A stretch of DNA of 64,000 nucleotides. Origin: Congeria kusceri (taxonomy: Eukaryota > Mollusca > Bivalvia > Myida > Dreissenidae). Numbering within the stretch: the stretch's first letter is position 1; each line of letters begins with the position of its first letter. The stretch lies in NCBI GenBank assembly GCA_027627225.1, contig CM051034.1, positions 19,743,980 to 19,807,979 of the forward strand. Direction: 5' to 3'. A program made the translations under genes and the position numbers. The notes under the pieces were generated by a model. The model was not told the origin of the DNA and searched no databases. It saw nothing but the letters and a program-made list of their open reading frames with translations. Shown here in pieces: positions 36,040 through 47,960 of this stretch.

Positions 36040-39000
36040 TTAAGGATTTACGTAAAGTTTATCGTAAACACTCAACGCTGGTGCGCGCTGTTTCTGGGGA
36101 CACGAAGCCACGTTGTACGCGTTCTCTCGGGAACTATTACCAAGGTGACTATATTCGTTAATGGTTACTGGATCCGGTGCGTCTGAGAAATCAATCCCGT
36201 CATACTCGTTACTCATTACGTTCCTGTTACAGTAAACGTGTACCAAGCCGCCGTCGTCGTTAGTAAAATACTCCTTGTTTATTACTGCATTTTGAACTGG
36301 CAACCTATTGTTTATATCTTTTGCTCATCTGGTACATGAATGGTTCCCTTTTGCGAATGGTTTTTGTCCTTTCTTGCCATACACACCTAGGTCACAAGTA
36401 TTGTTAACTTCACAGTCGATAACAGTTTCTTCATAACGGTTTTCATCGTTATTTTGTCGTTTCTCTGCGACAGAGTAAATGTATCTTTCATTAGTCTTCG
36501 GAGATTTCGCTGTCAAATCATTGTGGTCATCACCATGTATGGAGTTCATGACTGCGTGCACTGTAGCTTTTGTATCATCTGGCTTCGTTTGTCTACTAAA
36601 CAAAATCTAAGTATAAACACGTATTTTGCTGTTTTGATGTGATGTTATAAGCGTTTCTAAAACTCGCAATTTTATACTTTAAAATTTCCCTTGGAACACT
36701 GATTAAACACAGTATAGACAACTGCAAATGTTACTCCTGTTTATTCTTTTTTTACTGTTTCTATTTATTTGTAATGGCATTGGTATTTTTACATTCTAAA
36801 GGTTTTAAGTTTTTGCCTAGTATTTTAGGTTACAGCATCTTACCTTCTTATATAACACACTGTACCAACGATGATGACGAAGATGACAACACTACCTACT
36901 CCAACACATACTCCAATAGTGGAAGCTTAAAAACATAAATCGTAATTAATTACATTGTCTTCATATACCGAATTAAAACATAACTTACAAATACGTGATA
37001 TGTGCTAATATATATTCCTTAAAGAATCAAATGTAGCTTTATCTCAGATATTAGAACGTATTCCACTAAATTTCAACTAAGCACAATACCAATTGCCATT
37101 CACTTCATTATGTACTCGTAAACCTTCCAGACAGCTATCAAATAAATTATCATTTTCGATGCTATGTTGAAACGAGTTAAACAGTATTATTATTAATTTC
37201 GATGCTATATTAAAAAGAGTTAAACAGTACTTTATATATGCATCGTGTGTATATCTTTTTATGTATACTCTCTGACATTGAAAAAGATCTTGCAATGAAA
37301 ACAACAAATATCTGCTATTCCTTAATTACCGGTTGAACTTAAAGAAGTAGGATCCGCTGAAATATGTGCAGTCGTATGTTCTAGGATGACATCAAATGGT
37401 GGTCTTGTGCTACTTGTTTGGAAATGTGAACTATAACTGGTCTGTTCATTGAACATCGTTGATAACAGTAACGGTAAAGTTGTTGTATTACCAGATGATA
37501 TGTTCTCAGAGATCCTTACTGATTGCAGTTGTGGCGGTAAAACTGTCGGGATCGAGTATTGTATTTTACGAGCAACACCGCATTCTACAACGTACGTTGA
37601 TTTTATTCTTAATAAGGTATAAACTACATATTACATCAAAGGCATATATTCAAAAGGAAAATGTATAAACAGTTACAGCCTACATATGATTTCATTGTTA
37701 GACACCTTTATATACGAAAACGACATCAAAGTAAACGTTACCTGATAGCTGATTTCCCGTGTGTCTGTCTGAAAGAATAATTCTTAGTTCGAAGTCTGAT
37801 TATATTATTGGAAATAAAATGACCTATTTACATAGTATATTATTGCTGTTGTTATTTTTGTAGATGTCTTTTAAAACCAATATCTTTTTGCATCAATAAT
37901 AATACAAATCAATTAATAAATGTCACACACAACCTTAAAGAAAGTGCCCTCTGTACTACAAACTAAACATATTGTCTAACAATAATGACGCAAAAACTAA
38001 TAAGCCAGAAGGCTTTTTAAGCCTAATCTGCCTATTAAGTGTCATATTCTCTAAATATACACAGCCTTGTGTATTCGCAAAGAACAAACTGAAGTACGTG
38101 TATCCGCTAACCAAAAATGTTTCCAACAGTACACATCATAACGCATTATTTTTGATGAATTCTTTAGAGCGTTATTTCGCTTCTTTACTAATGGTGTTTC
38201 CTTACTTTTGGTTATCTGAGACAATTTTAACATCATAGTACTGTTGCTAAAAGATTATTCATATACCCACCGATATCACACAAGGAAATCCGCGGCTCAG
38301 CGCAGTCTTTTTCAAATCCCACGATGCCATTAACGCCCAATAAACCGCATAAATCGATATTGCGAAGATTATCTATACACGCATAAAATAACATAGTTAC
38401 GCAAATATCTAATGAAAATAAAGGTGAATTTATTTAGTTCAGTGTACGTTTGTTATGTTTAAGATGAAACTTATCGATACACAATACACTTATAAGATTT
38501 CTAAACGTCTAAACATATTGCATTTACCATCCGAGAAAATGATGATCAAATTCTTTAACTTGAAACAGTATTTATAGATATTGTTGACTTTGGATCACAT
38601 GATCGGTTATCATATTACGTTTTTGTCATCTTCAAATATTAGAGCAGTTGTCATTAACAACAAAGATATATAAACGCCAACGGCTGTTAAACTATTAATT
38701 CATTAATTGAAATGTTATTGTAGCAATGCTAAGTACCACTAAAACTGTTTATCTGGTAGACATATGTTAATCTAGTCCAGTACTCCCCTGGAAGTAATGT
38801 GATTTGTGAAGGCGGTGTTGTGTATGTTTCATTGCACGCGGAAGCATTCGCCCAAGGCCCTATCTTCAAACAGTTACTGCCTATATCTATTAAAAATATA
38901 AGTGTGGTGAATTTAAAGGAACATGTTCAAAGATTCACGTGTTGTTATTAATTGCAATAATACTTGCAAAAACTAAAGCATTCAAACGAATAAATATTCT

Positions 39001-40597
39001 GTCATGAAACGAATACAAAAGGATCCATCCGCAGGGGCTCGAATCTATGAACACCGGATCAACCGTTTGTCGCGCCAACCACTGGGCCAGCATGTACTAG
39101 GTAAAACACCAAGCATTGTAAGCGACATGTTATTGAAACCTTTTAAAGCATGTTAATTCTAAAACGACAATTTATATCACGTATGATTTTGTATCAGGAG
39201 TGTTATTCGCGTTTTATCTATCACGTAATTTTCTATCTGTAGTGTGTGACAAACATTTGGAAATTGTCAATTTGCTAATCTGTGAAAATGTCTCTTTATG
39301 AGTAAATATATAATGAAATACACATTATCTACTTGTAATAAGACAAAACATACCCGTTGAGTCGCAGCAAATGTATTTCCTTTGTGTTTCGCATGTTCCA
39401 AACAACGGATTACCAAATGTTCGGTTAAGTCCCAGTGCTCGGTACCCACACTCGATTGATTGTTCTTGCAAATATACTCGTAGTTATTTAAAGTGAACAT
39501 GTTTCAACAATTTCACCAATATCATATCGATATGGCAAAGTGCTGTTTTATTACATGGAAACTCGTTGTAATTTGTTTGAACCGCAAGTTTGAAAACCGA
39601 ACTCCCATTTGTTCCTATTTAAATGTGTGTCCAAATAAAGTTATTCCCCATATATTTAAATTTACAATGAAAAACAAGTTAGAAGAACAATTGCCGTAAA
39701 TTCAATAGTTGGCTGGTTTTCTAATCAAATAATTATATTCGTATGTACAACCCAAAACTCTATTTTACTTACATATATGCTGACTCGACGCTCTTTATGA
39801 TTAACATCACAAATAAATGATGCAAAATTCAACAAGCGTGGCTGTTTATTCATTCGATATTTTAGTGTTTCGTTTGGCCATTTTATGCGTTTCTATCTGA
39901 CTTGAAGTTTGTCACCTCATCCATATGTTTTGAAAATAATAAATATGAAAATATCCGTGAATATAGATCTAAACACACAATAAATAAATACGTACGTGCT
40001 GTTCCATTTGTAGACAATGTCTTTGTAGCATAGTCTGCGGTCCAAAATGTTGCGTTTCCAGTATGTCCATTCAGTGACAACGATAAGCCGTTTGCGACTG
40101 GAGTACCTCCTAGACTTTGGCAATATTCCATTGCATTCTTCCATCCCATTGGTTGATAATTACACATTATAAGGGCTGCCAATGCGACAAGAACATAATT
40201 GAATATTAGAAATCATGTATTGAACGGATTTCGTTAGACATTTTTACAATGAAAGAATTAAGTATTACATATAATTTCGAGTACATTTGACAACTGAAAA
40301 CAATGTCAAAGACTAAAGGATATATCACAATTTTCATTTATTTACGTTTGCGTATGGATGTGTCAAAGCTGTCATTGTTCGGCTTACTCTCAATTAACAT
40401 AATACTATGATATATATCAACATACTCCGTTGTCTTTCAAAGCAAAACCCTTTTTCGGACAAAATTTTATTTTCGCGTTTACCAGAGATCGTTTGCATAC
40501 CATTGACGTGTCTAACAAAGAATACTATAAACTTACCATAAACACGGTCAGGTATCCATACATGTATGGCTATTGTATATATAAATAATAATCCCAT
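36040..40597 (-). CDS. Transmembrane receptor with two C-type-lectin-like segments (9-10 exons)
   Basis: Exons read by hand: 40597-40537, 40175-39996, 39476-39354, 38880-38746 (donor uncertain), 38372-38271, 37768-37742, 37584-37330, 36925-36844 and 36595-36325 or, with a further 78-nt intron, 36595-36383 plus 36304-36040. Exons 1-7 all end in phase 1 and the frames join without a stop. Exon 1 is a signal peptide (MGLLFIYTIAIHVWIP). Exons 2-3 give a CTLD-like segment (W.NAMEYCQSLGG, ATFWTADY, ECGYRALG, CETQRKYICC). Exons 4-5 give a second (GPWANASAC, GEYW, DCAEPRISLCD). Exon 7 is a Ser/Thr-rich stalk. Exon 8 is a helix (GVGSVVIFVIIVGTVCYI). The tail has several Tyr motifs. It resembles, by general layout, the large bivalve families of lectin-like receptors; the ligand is unknown and calcium-binding motifs were not seen. 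Confidence 0.75.
36305..36382 (-). other. 78-nt in-frame segment with a stop: intron or premature stop in the receptor tail
   Basis: The tail frame meets TGA at 36325-36327 but continues open for 94 codons in the same frame. Removing 36382-36305 (donor GT|GTATGG, acceptor AACAATAG|G) deletes exactly 26 codons including the stop and keeps phase. The acceptor lacks a pyrimidine tract, so splicing is uncertain. Retention would give a ~411-residue protein, removal ~480. Confidence 0.45.
39023..39095 (-). pseudogene. tRNA-like relic in intron 3 of the receptor gene
   Basis: On the minus strand a perfect A box, TGGCCCAGTGG (39079-39089), is followed by a B-box-like GATTCGAGCCC (39035-39045). Stem pairing is incomplete. 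Confidence 0.45.
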
Positions 40598-40980
40598 TTT
40601 TCTACAGCGATTTGGTTGCCAAAAGTCATAAACAAATGCTAGCTTAAAAACAGGAAGTTATTAAAAATAGGTCCTATTCGAACATTGATTGATTAGTTAT
40701 GAACTAGAGAGCACTTGGAGAGCGCAATCCTTTGCCATAACAACTCAGCATTATGGGGTTATTTGCTCCAATAAGAAATATTCTTATAAGACACACCAAC
40801 TGGGTTCAGACGGTGATCTGGTCTACCTTCAAACTTTATACAATTTCTGCATTTGGCTGATTTCCGACCTTATTAGAACGTTCATGCAAATCTGGTCATA
40901 ATTAACAGACAAACCAACGCCGGTCAAGACAATTCCTCCTTGGCGGAAATAAATATACTGATAAATGTGTTCAATATTAA

Positions 40981-41222
40981 TTAGGCGTGTCGTGGGCAAA
41001 CCGGGTTTAATGCAGGAGCGTAAACTGTCCGCACAGGCTTATCCGGGACGGCACTTTTCGCCTACAGTGGATTTATGTTTAGAAGAGACTTCATTGAAAC
41101 AGAAAATACCATAAAAGCGGAACGTGTGGTCCCGGATTAGCCTGTGCGGACTGCACAGGCTAATCCGGGACGACACTTTACGCACATGCGTTAAGCCTGG
41201 TTTTCCCATGACACGCTTCAAT
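40981..41222. mobile_element. Palindromic MITE-like element, copy 1
   Basis: Ends are long inverted repeats: GGCGTGTCGTGGGCAAACC at the left against ...GGTTTTCCCATGACACGC at the right, continuing through GTAAA.TGTC and CACAGGCT.ATCCGGGAC. A second copy is at 61792-62012. I recall this as very common in dreissenid mussels, unverified. Confidence 0.85.
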
Positions 41223-42604
41223 TATTTTGTTTTTCAAAAACTGCTTTTATACAACTTTTTTATCATAGACTTCGGTGTTAATGAGCATATTTCTGCGTTT
41301 TACTGCACAACATATTCCATCACTGTATTTAGGAACGACTTTGTCTGTAAAGCAATTTTTATTAAATTGGTAAAGAAGCTCTTCTCAAAGCCAAAGTCCC
41401 TGCTGATTGTTTTCTATTTCAAGAAGAAGCCTATTAAATTATGGAACAAAATCACGTGTGAGTGATACACGTTGGAAAATGATTGAAACAACAACATGTG
41501 CTCAGAGAAACCTAGCATAACATTATTATGTTTTTCAAACTAATCGATATGTTTTATAACGTTTTGCTAATTTACATGACATATACATGTGTATTTTACC
41601 CGCTTTGATGCGATGATGTTTATGTGTGCATCACACTGATCTTATTACGACATAGTATTATTTGCGGACAAGCAAAGCACAGCAATCTATAACTAATACA
41701 TTTTAGTTTGTTTAATATGGTATTTTGTCAACATATTAAAATATAGTAATAATACTTCCTAATAAACAAAACAATAAAATAATAAGCAATACACATCTTC
41801 GATACGAGCAGTCTGAAAACGGGTCTCTTTCTTTGAATCACGTACGTTGTACACAAAGGACCTTACGGTGTTAATAATGGGGGCTTTATACAACTGGAGT
41901 TTAATACTGAAACCGTTTAACGAGGTTGTTGATTTTCCATTTTAGGTCCTTTCTTTTGAAATCAAAAGCATAAGCATAACTGCATATGTATATGTTCGTA
42001 TGTTGTAGTTATATTAAATATTGTATATGTGCTAAATAGCTAACAATGGTTCAAGGCTGAGAGGCTTGGTGCATTTAATAAACGGTTAATGCCACTATGT
42101 CCTGCATTGACCGTTACAAAGCAGTTAGCCAAGCTGTTATCATGTATGATTTCTGTTTAGTGTGTTCATAATACGTACAGTGTTACAGGCAATTGAACAA
42201 TCAGTGATTTATAGGCGATTCGTTGATGATGGGTTTCTTAAATTATCAAGTTATTAATGCATAACATCTAGTTTGAAAAATATAATTTGTTTGAAGATTA
42301 CAAAAATAAATATATGAGTCAGAATTGCCTGGTCAATAAAATCGCACTTACTTTTGACAAAAACAAATGATATAATTCTAACAATCAAGCAAACATTTCT
42401 TTTGGCACATAAATCAAACCCTAAAATTCGTTGAGCATTAACATCTGGGGACAACCAATATAATGTCAAGTTTTTACGACTTTTTGCTTCCATTTAAAAG
42501 CAAATGTAGATTGTTACATGTATATTATTCTACAGAAAACCATCATGCAACTGCAATCGTATCATTTTAATATAACAAATAAAGAAGCAGCATGTTTCCC
42601 ATTT
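41223..42604. other. No gene seen
   Basis: Short frames only. A 30-bp string around ATGTTCGTATGTTGTAGTTA (about 41993-42021) recurs near 45240-45268. Confidence 0.5.
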
Positions 42605-43485
42605 TTAGCTCGACTATTCGATGAATAGGTGAGCTGTCCTTCTCTGCGTCCACGTCGGACCTTAATTAAAGTTTATTTTCAAAAGCCTTGTAAATTCAAA
42701 ACCAAATGAGTTATTCACTTCAAACTTAGAATATATCTTTGTCATCCACTCCAGCATCAGATGCAATATTCCCAAAACTCAGTTTTGTATTTTGACAGAG
42801 TTATGCCCCTAGATCCCATATATTTGTTGGTTAAAGTTTATATTCGATAGACTTCTAACTTCAAAACTACATAAGGTATTTACTTGAAACTTGAAATATA
42901 TCTTTTTTATTATCTCCAGCATCATGTGCAACATTCTTCATAACTTTTTTTTATATTTTTATATTTTGGCATAAGTATGTCCCTTTTTAGATTTAAGTTT
43001 TTATTCAACAGTTTTATAACTTCAAAAAGAAGTTTTTCTATAGAAACTTGGAGTATTCCTTTGTCATCAACTACAGCATCAGGTGCCACAATCCAAATAA
43101 CCCGTTATTGTTATTTGACATAGTTATGTCCCCTTTTTACATTTTCTGTGGAAACATTTTATTCAACAGCCTTATCATAACTAATTAAAAACTTGGAAGA
43201 CCTCACTGTAATGAACTCCATCATCAGGTGCAGCAATCCGCATAACTCTGTATTTTGACAGAGTTATGCCCACTTTTCAAATATATTTTGGGGTTAAAGT
43301 TTTAGTTTCAAAGTCTTATAATTTCTAACTACATAAAGTTTTCACTTGAAGCTTGAAATAAATTGGTGAAATAATTGGCATTAATCAGTTTTGTTTTCAA
43401 TAAAATTATGCCCCTTCCACTGTCCAAACTATGTACCAACTGAAAAACTTCAAAACGTCGAACGCATTGTCCTCTGACAGGTCTT
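42605..43485. mobile_element. Non-coding element with ~150-170-bp internal repeats
   Basis: It starts TTTAGCTCGACTATTCG followed by a complementary CGAATAG-type half (ATGAATAGGTGAGCTG) and ends CTCTGACAGGTCTTGTTTTT. Inside, blocks with ACTTGAAACTTGAAATATAT, CCAGCATCA.GTGCA and TTTTGACAGAGTTATGCCCC recur about five times. Confidence 0.7.
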
Positions 43486-43521
43486 GTTTTTATTTTTTCG
43501 TTTTGTTTTATTGTTCACTTT

Positions 43522-44659
43522 TTGTTGATTTTATACAAGACACTTCAGAAATTAAAAGTTGTATTAAAAGTTATTTTTAAAAAAACACATTAAATACCTA
43601 CCTGTAATACACACTACATATATATATTATCTTATATTCTACGTATTCGATGTGGGTGCATTATCAACCTCGCGGTTATTAAAACAGAAAGTATAGTGGT
43701 ATGCGATGTTGCTTCAATCCCATACCTGCTCAACGTTACAATACAAGTCATTAATATGTGTTCGCATGTGTTAGAAGTGTCGTAGAAGCACAGTTTGGAT
43801 ACGGCAACAATGACGGTATCCTTTTTCACGGGTTAGAATTTACACATAAGTATTATATTTGATTTATGGTGTTCCCTTGTGTAGTTTTGATACATTGTTA
43901 AAAGAGGTGTTTATTTTTAATTGGATTACAGCATTTAAAGATTTTGGACATATGAATTTACCCGTTATTAATTGCCGAGGACGGGTAAGGTATCAGAACG
44001 ATGCGGTTTTGACAAAAAGAAATAAATGGCGACAGTACCTCTACTAACGAAACAGTGATGAAAGAATGATGATTAGTAGAAAAAGAATAATTGTTGATTT
44101 TATACAAGACACTTCAGAAATTAAAAGTTGTATTAAAAGTTATTTTTTAAAAAACACATTAAATACCTACCTGTAATACACACTACATATATATATTATC
44201 TTATATTCTACGTATTCGATGTGGGTGCATTATCAACCTCGCGGTTATTAAAACAGAAAGTATAGTGGTATGCGATGTTGCTTCAATCCCATACCTGCTC
44301 AACGTTACAATACAAGTCATTAATATGTGTTCGCATGTGTTAGAAGTGTCGTAGAAGCACAGTTTGGATACGGCAACAATGACGGTATCCTTTTTCACGG
44401 GTTAGAATTGACACATAAGTATTATATTTGATTTATGGTGTTCCCTTGTGTAGTTTTGATACATTGTTAAAAGAGGTGTTTATTTTTAATTGGATTACAG
44501 CATTTAAAGATTTTGGACATATGAATTTACCCGTTATTAATTGCCGAGGACGGGTAAGGTATCAGAACGATGCGGTTTTGACGAAAAGAAATAAATGGCG
44601 ACAGTACCTCTACTAACGAAACAGTGATGAAAGAATGATGATTAGTAGAAAAAGAATAA
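43522..44659. repeat. 569-bp direct tandem duplication, ~99% identical
   Basis: 43522-44090 and 44091-44659 are nearly identical; I see about four differences. Two identical short frames (65 and 62 codons) occur in each copy, but they have no recognisable motif and may not be coding. Confidence 0.97.
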
Positions 44660-47033
44660 TTGTGGATTAAAATAAATATCTCTAATAATCATTGTACCGG
44701 AGCATACATCGCTACATTCCCAACTCATTCCGCATGTGAATATCATTCTGTATCAGTGGTATATATATGGTTAAATGCACAGACTTTTAGTTATTCTATT
44801 GCATCCACTTAGAGCTTACTAAAAACTCCTTTTAGGCCATGTATCCATACAATGATATTGTCTAGTTTTGATCCTCTCCTATGTACTTCTCTCCACACTA
44901 TAAAGAAACGACATTGCTGAAATGCATCGAGGAATTGAATTACATCACCGTGTGTAGAAATCTTCCCAAGTTTTTTAAATGGAAATGTTCGAGAGATAAT
45001 GTTTTTTATTAACAAGGGGCGTTATACTGTTTAATATATTTGCCTTAATGTACCACAGAATTTAGCGGTATTTCTCATATTATCGCACAACATTACGGTG
45101 TTCAATCTCTCCGTTAAAATAGCCCAAAATGCACTCTCGCCGTTAGAAATCATCTCTGAGAACTACAGGTTGGTCACTTTTTTGTCGATATATAGCTTAC
45201 TGTGGCCAAAAATCTGAGATATTTTGGTTTCACGGAACATATGTTCGTATGTTGTAGTTATATTAAATTAAGAAAGGAATTCATACTTTTACGTGATCCG
45301 TTTCCTAGCAATAGTGATAATTGTCGCTAACTTCTTTTGGCGTTTGCCTATTGCCTATTGCCACGATATTTTTCATCGTTATTCCTTTTGTTTCATTTAA
45401 ATCTTGCATTTCTGGAGTTTGGCTCAACTTAAAATGATTCCCCGAGGTATGTTTATCGTTATCCATTACATCTTTAAGCGAATAACTGGTGTAATATAAT
45501 ATTTTTCGGCAGCGGTCAGAATTGGAAGGTACCTGTAACCTTTCCGTATTGGTGTTTGTGTTTTACTCATGTTATGCTATTTTGATGTATTATAAACAGT
45601 ATTTGTAATTTTGGGGGATGTGTATTTACAATACATTCAACACGCAATGGTAGAACACAGTTCACATTCAGGTACTAATTTCAAATGTAAAATATGCGTG
45701 TTTCACGACTGTCTGAAATTGTTTTCTTTCATGTTAGTTCACGTTTGCGTTCGTTAAAATATCTACCATGCCGTTACATACCTGAAACATGTATTTGTTC
45801 CGTGCATAATGTATTTTCAATCAATTGAACTAATGATTGCCATATTCGTATGTTTTGTATTATTGGTTACACATGCTATTAACTGATGGTGTATGGGATA
45901 TACACCCTCAGGGACTACATGCCATACGAGAGCGAATATATCTAACCGACTATCTTTCATTGGTTTCTTTTAATTTGATCTAGGTACGCCCATGTTAGTC
46001 ATTGAGTAATAAATAATTATTGATAAAAAAAGCTTTATTAAGGTGTGTATGTGCGATCTTACAACATATATAGTGGCATACATACCATTAACAAAATAAA
46101 GTTATATTTCTATTCAAAATGGAAGTTAAGAACAACCTTTGCTTTTAAACGCAAAATAAGCTAGTTTGTAATTGCCAAATAGTTTTCGTCTGTTCAAGCA
46201 GAAAGTCAAATACGTGTATGTACGTTGACTTGACAGTTGGTTTAGTTTACACAACACTAATAAATGATGCAAAAGTCGACACAAGCACTTGTTGATTTAT
46301 TTCATATTGGAGTGTTTGTTTCAAGTTTTATTGTCACTTTCTTCTGCTTATTTTGAAAATAATATTCAATTGTTATTTCATTAACGAGTGTCCCTTTAAC
46401 AAACTGGATCTGACTGTAAGCAATGTGCCTACCAAGAAACAGACAATAACAGTAGACCTACGTCATGTAAGTTACGTCATCTTTAGTAAACAAATAGAGT
46501 GTCCAGCAGTACAGTATACACATTGGATATTTAAGACATTGTAAATCGTGGAAAATCAATGAAATAAACTGTGGCAATTATATGCTCATGTGAACATGGA
46601 TTTATTAAGCTTGATTTAGGGTAAAGTGATCGTGAGTCGGACGCTATCTAGAGTCGGACATTTTCCAATCGATTTAACATTACCCCAATGGACCTAGAAA
46701 GCACAACTGAACCGTGTTGTAAACATTTCGTACAGTAAACAATATAGAGTTATATCACACCTCCAACAAATTTCCAGCACTGATAAAAGAGGCCACGTGA
46801 CTGCCCCATATTTTCCCGTACGGGGCATCTCCAGAAAATATTAGGTCAGCTGTTAACTTTAACTTGATAAGTTGGAAAATGTTAATACTGACTATGTGAA
46901 TATATAAAACGGGAGTAACTGGTACATATTGAGTTCATATATACTAACTTACTGCTGTCTGACCTATGCTTCCTTGCCGTTTAATTTTCATTGGACTTAT
47001 TTGATTTGTTTACGTTTTTGTCGTTTGGTCAAA
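44660..47033. other. No gene seen; possible copy of a receptor intron
   Basis: About 46250-46370 resembles 39790-39960 (intron 2 of the receptor gene), sharing AATAAATGATGCAAAA and TTTTGAAAATAATA in order, but no exon follows. Otherwise no features. Confidence 0.45.
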
Positions 47034-47960
47034 ATGTCGCTGCCAAAAAGATTTGCGGATAAATAAATTGAAGAAATTAAGAGGAAGAGGCTCAAACTCC
47101 ACTCTGAAACTACGTTACAGTCGAATCAAAAGGCCGCTAATGTGTTGAAAGCGTATCTAAGAGAAATGCCTCAATGGATAACTTTGAAGACTGTCCCCCA
47201 GAAGAACTTGCAGTTGCATTAGAACGATTGTACATGGATTTACGCAAGACCGATGGGAACATGTACAAAACAACGTCCTTAGAGTCAATAAGAAGTGGAT
47301 TGAATAGATACCTGCAAAGTCCTCCTTTCAACAAAAGGTTCGACATTGTAAAAGATGAAAGATTCAAAGAGGCAAACAAGAACTTTGCAGTAAGTTGTTA
47401 TTCAAACTAATCATATTTTATAGTTTCTATGAAACCTTGTTCTTGCCAGTAAATTTTTTATATTATCGCAATTGTTAACATCATTAGAAGTGACCTATTT
47501 CTACTCCGTGCTCACTGATAGTATATGTTAGTTAAATATTGTATTACAAATTTGCACATGACCCTGCATTCACTAACTTGAATGAATGTGACGGCGACAG
47601 ACAGAAACTGTGTACTTCTTTCCACATGTCCCAAATACACCCACGGGACTTTTCAACAAAGTCCATTTTGATATATGCCTATATTTCTGTCGCCGGGGTA
47701 GTGAGAACATGGTCGGAATGACTAAACAGACCTTTGAGGTGCGAATCAACCCAAAGACTGATGAAAAGTATGTTGCCAAATCCCAAGATGAGCTGACCAA
47801 AAATCATCGTGGAAATCACAAAGAAAACGCATCTCGTTTAATGCCTGATTCACCAGATAATTATCATATTTTCCTAATGTTAACAACCCTTTGCCATGAT
47901 TAAACATACTTTTATACATAAAAATTATCTGGTTTAATGCCTAAATCAAAAGGTAATAAT

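Noticed and set aside
36325..36327. Selenocysteine reading of the in-frame TGA
   Set aside because: No SECIS-like element was recognised and the residue is in a cytoplasmic tail; splice or nonsense explanations are simpler.
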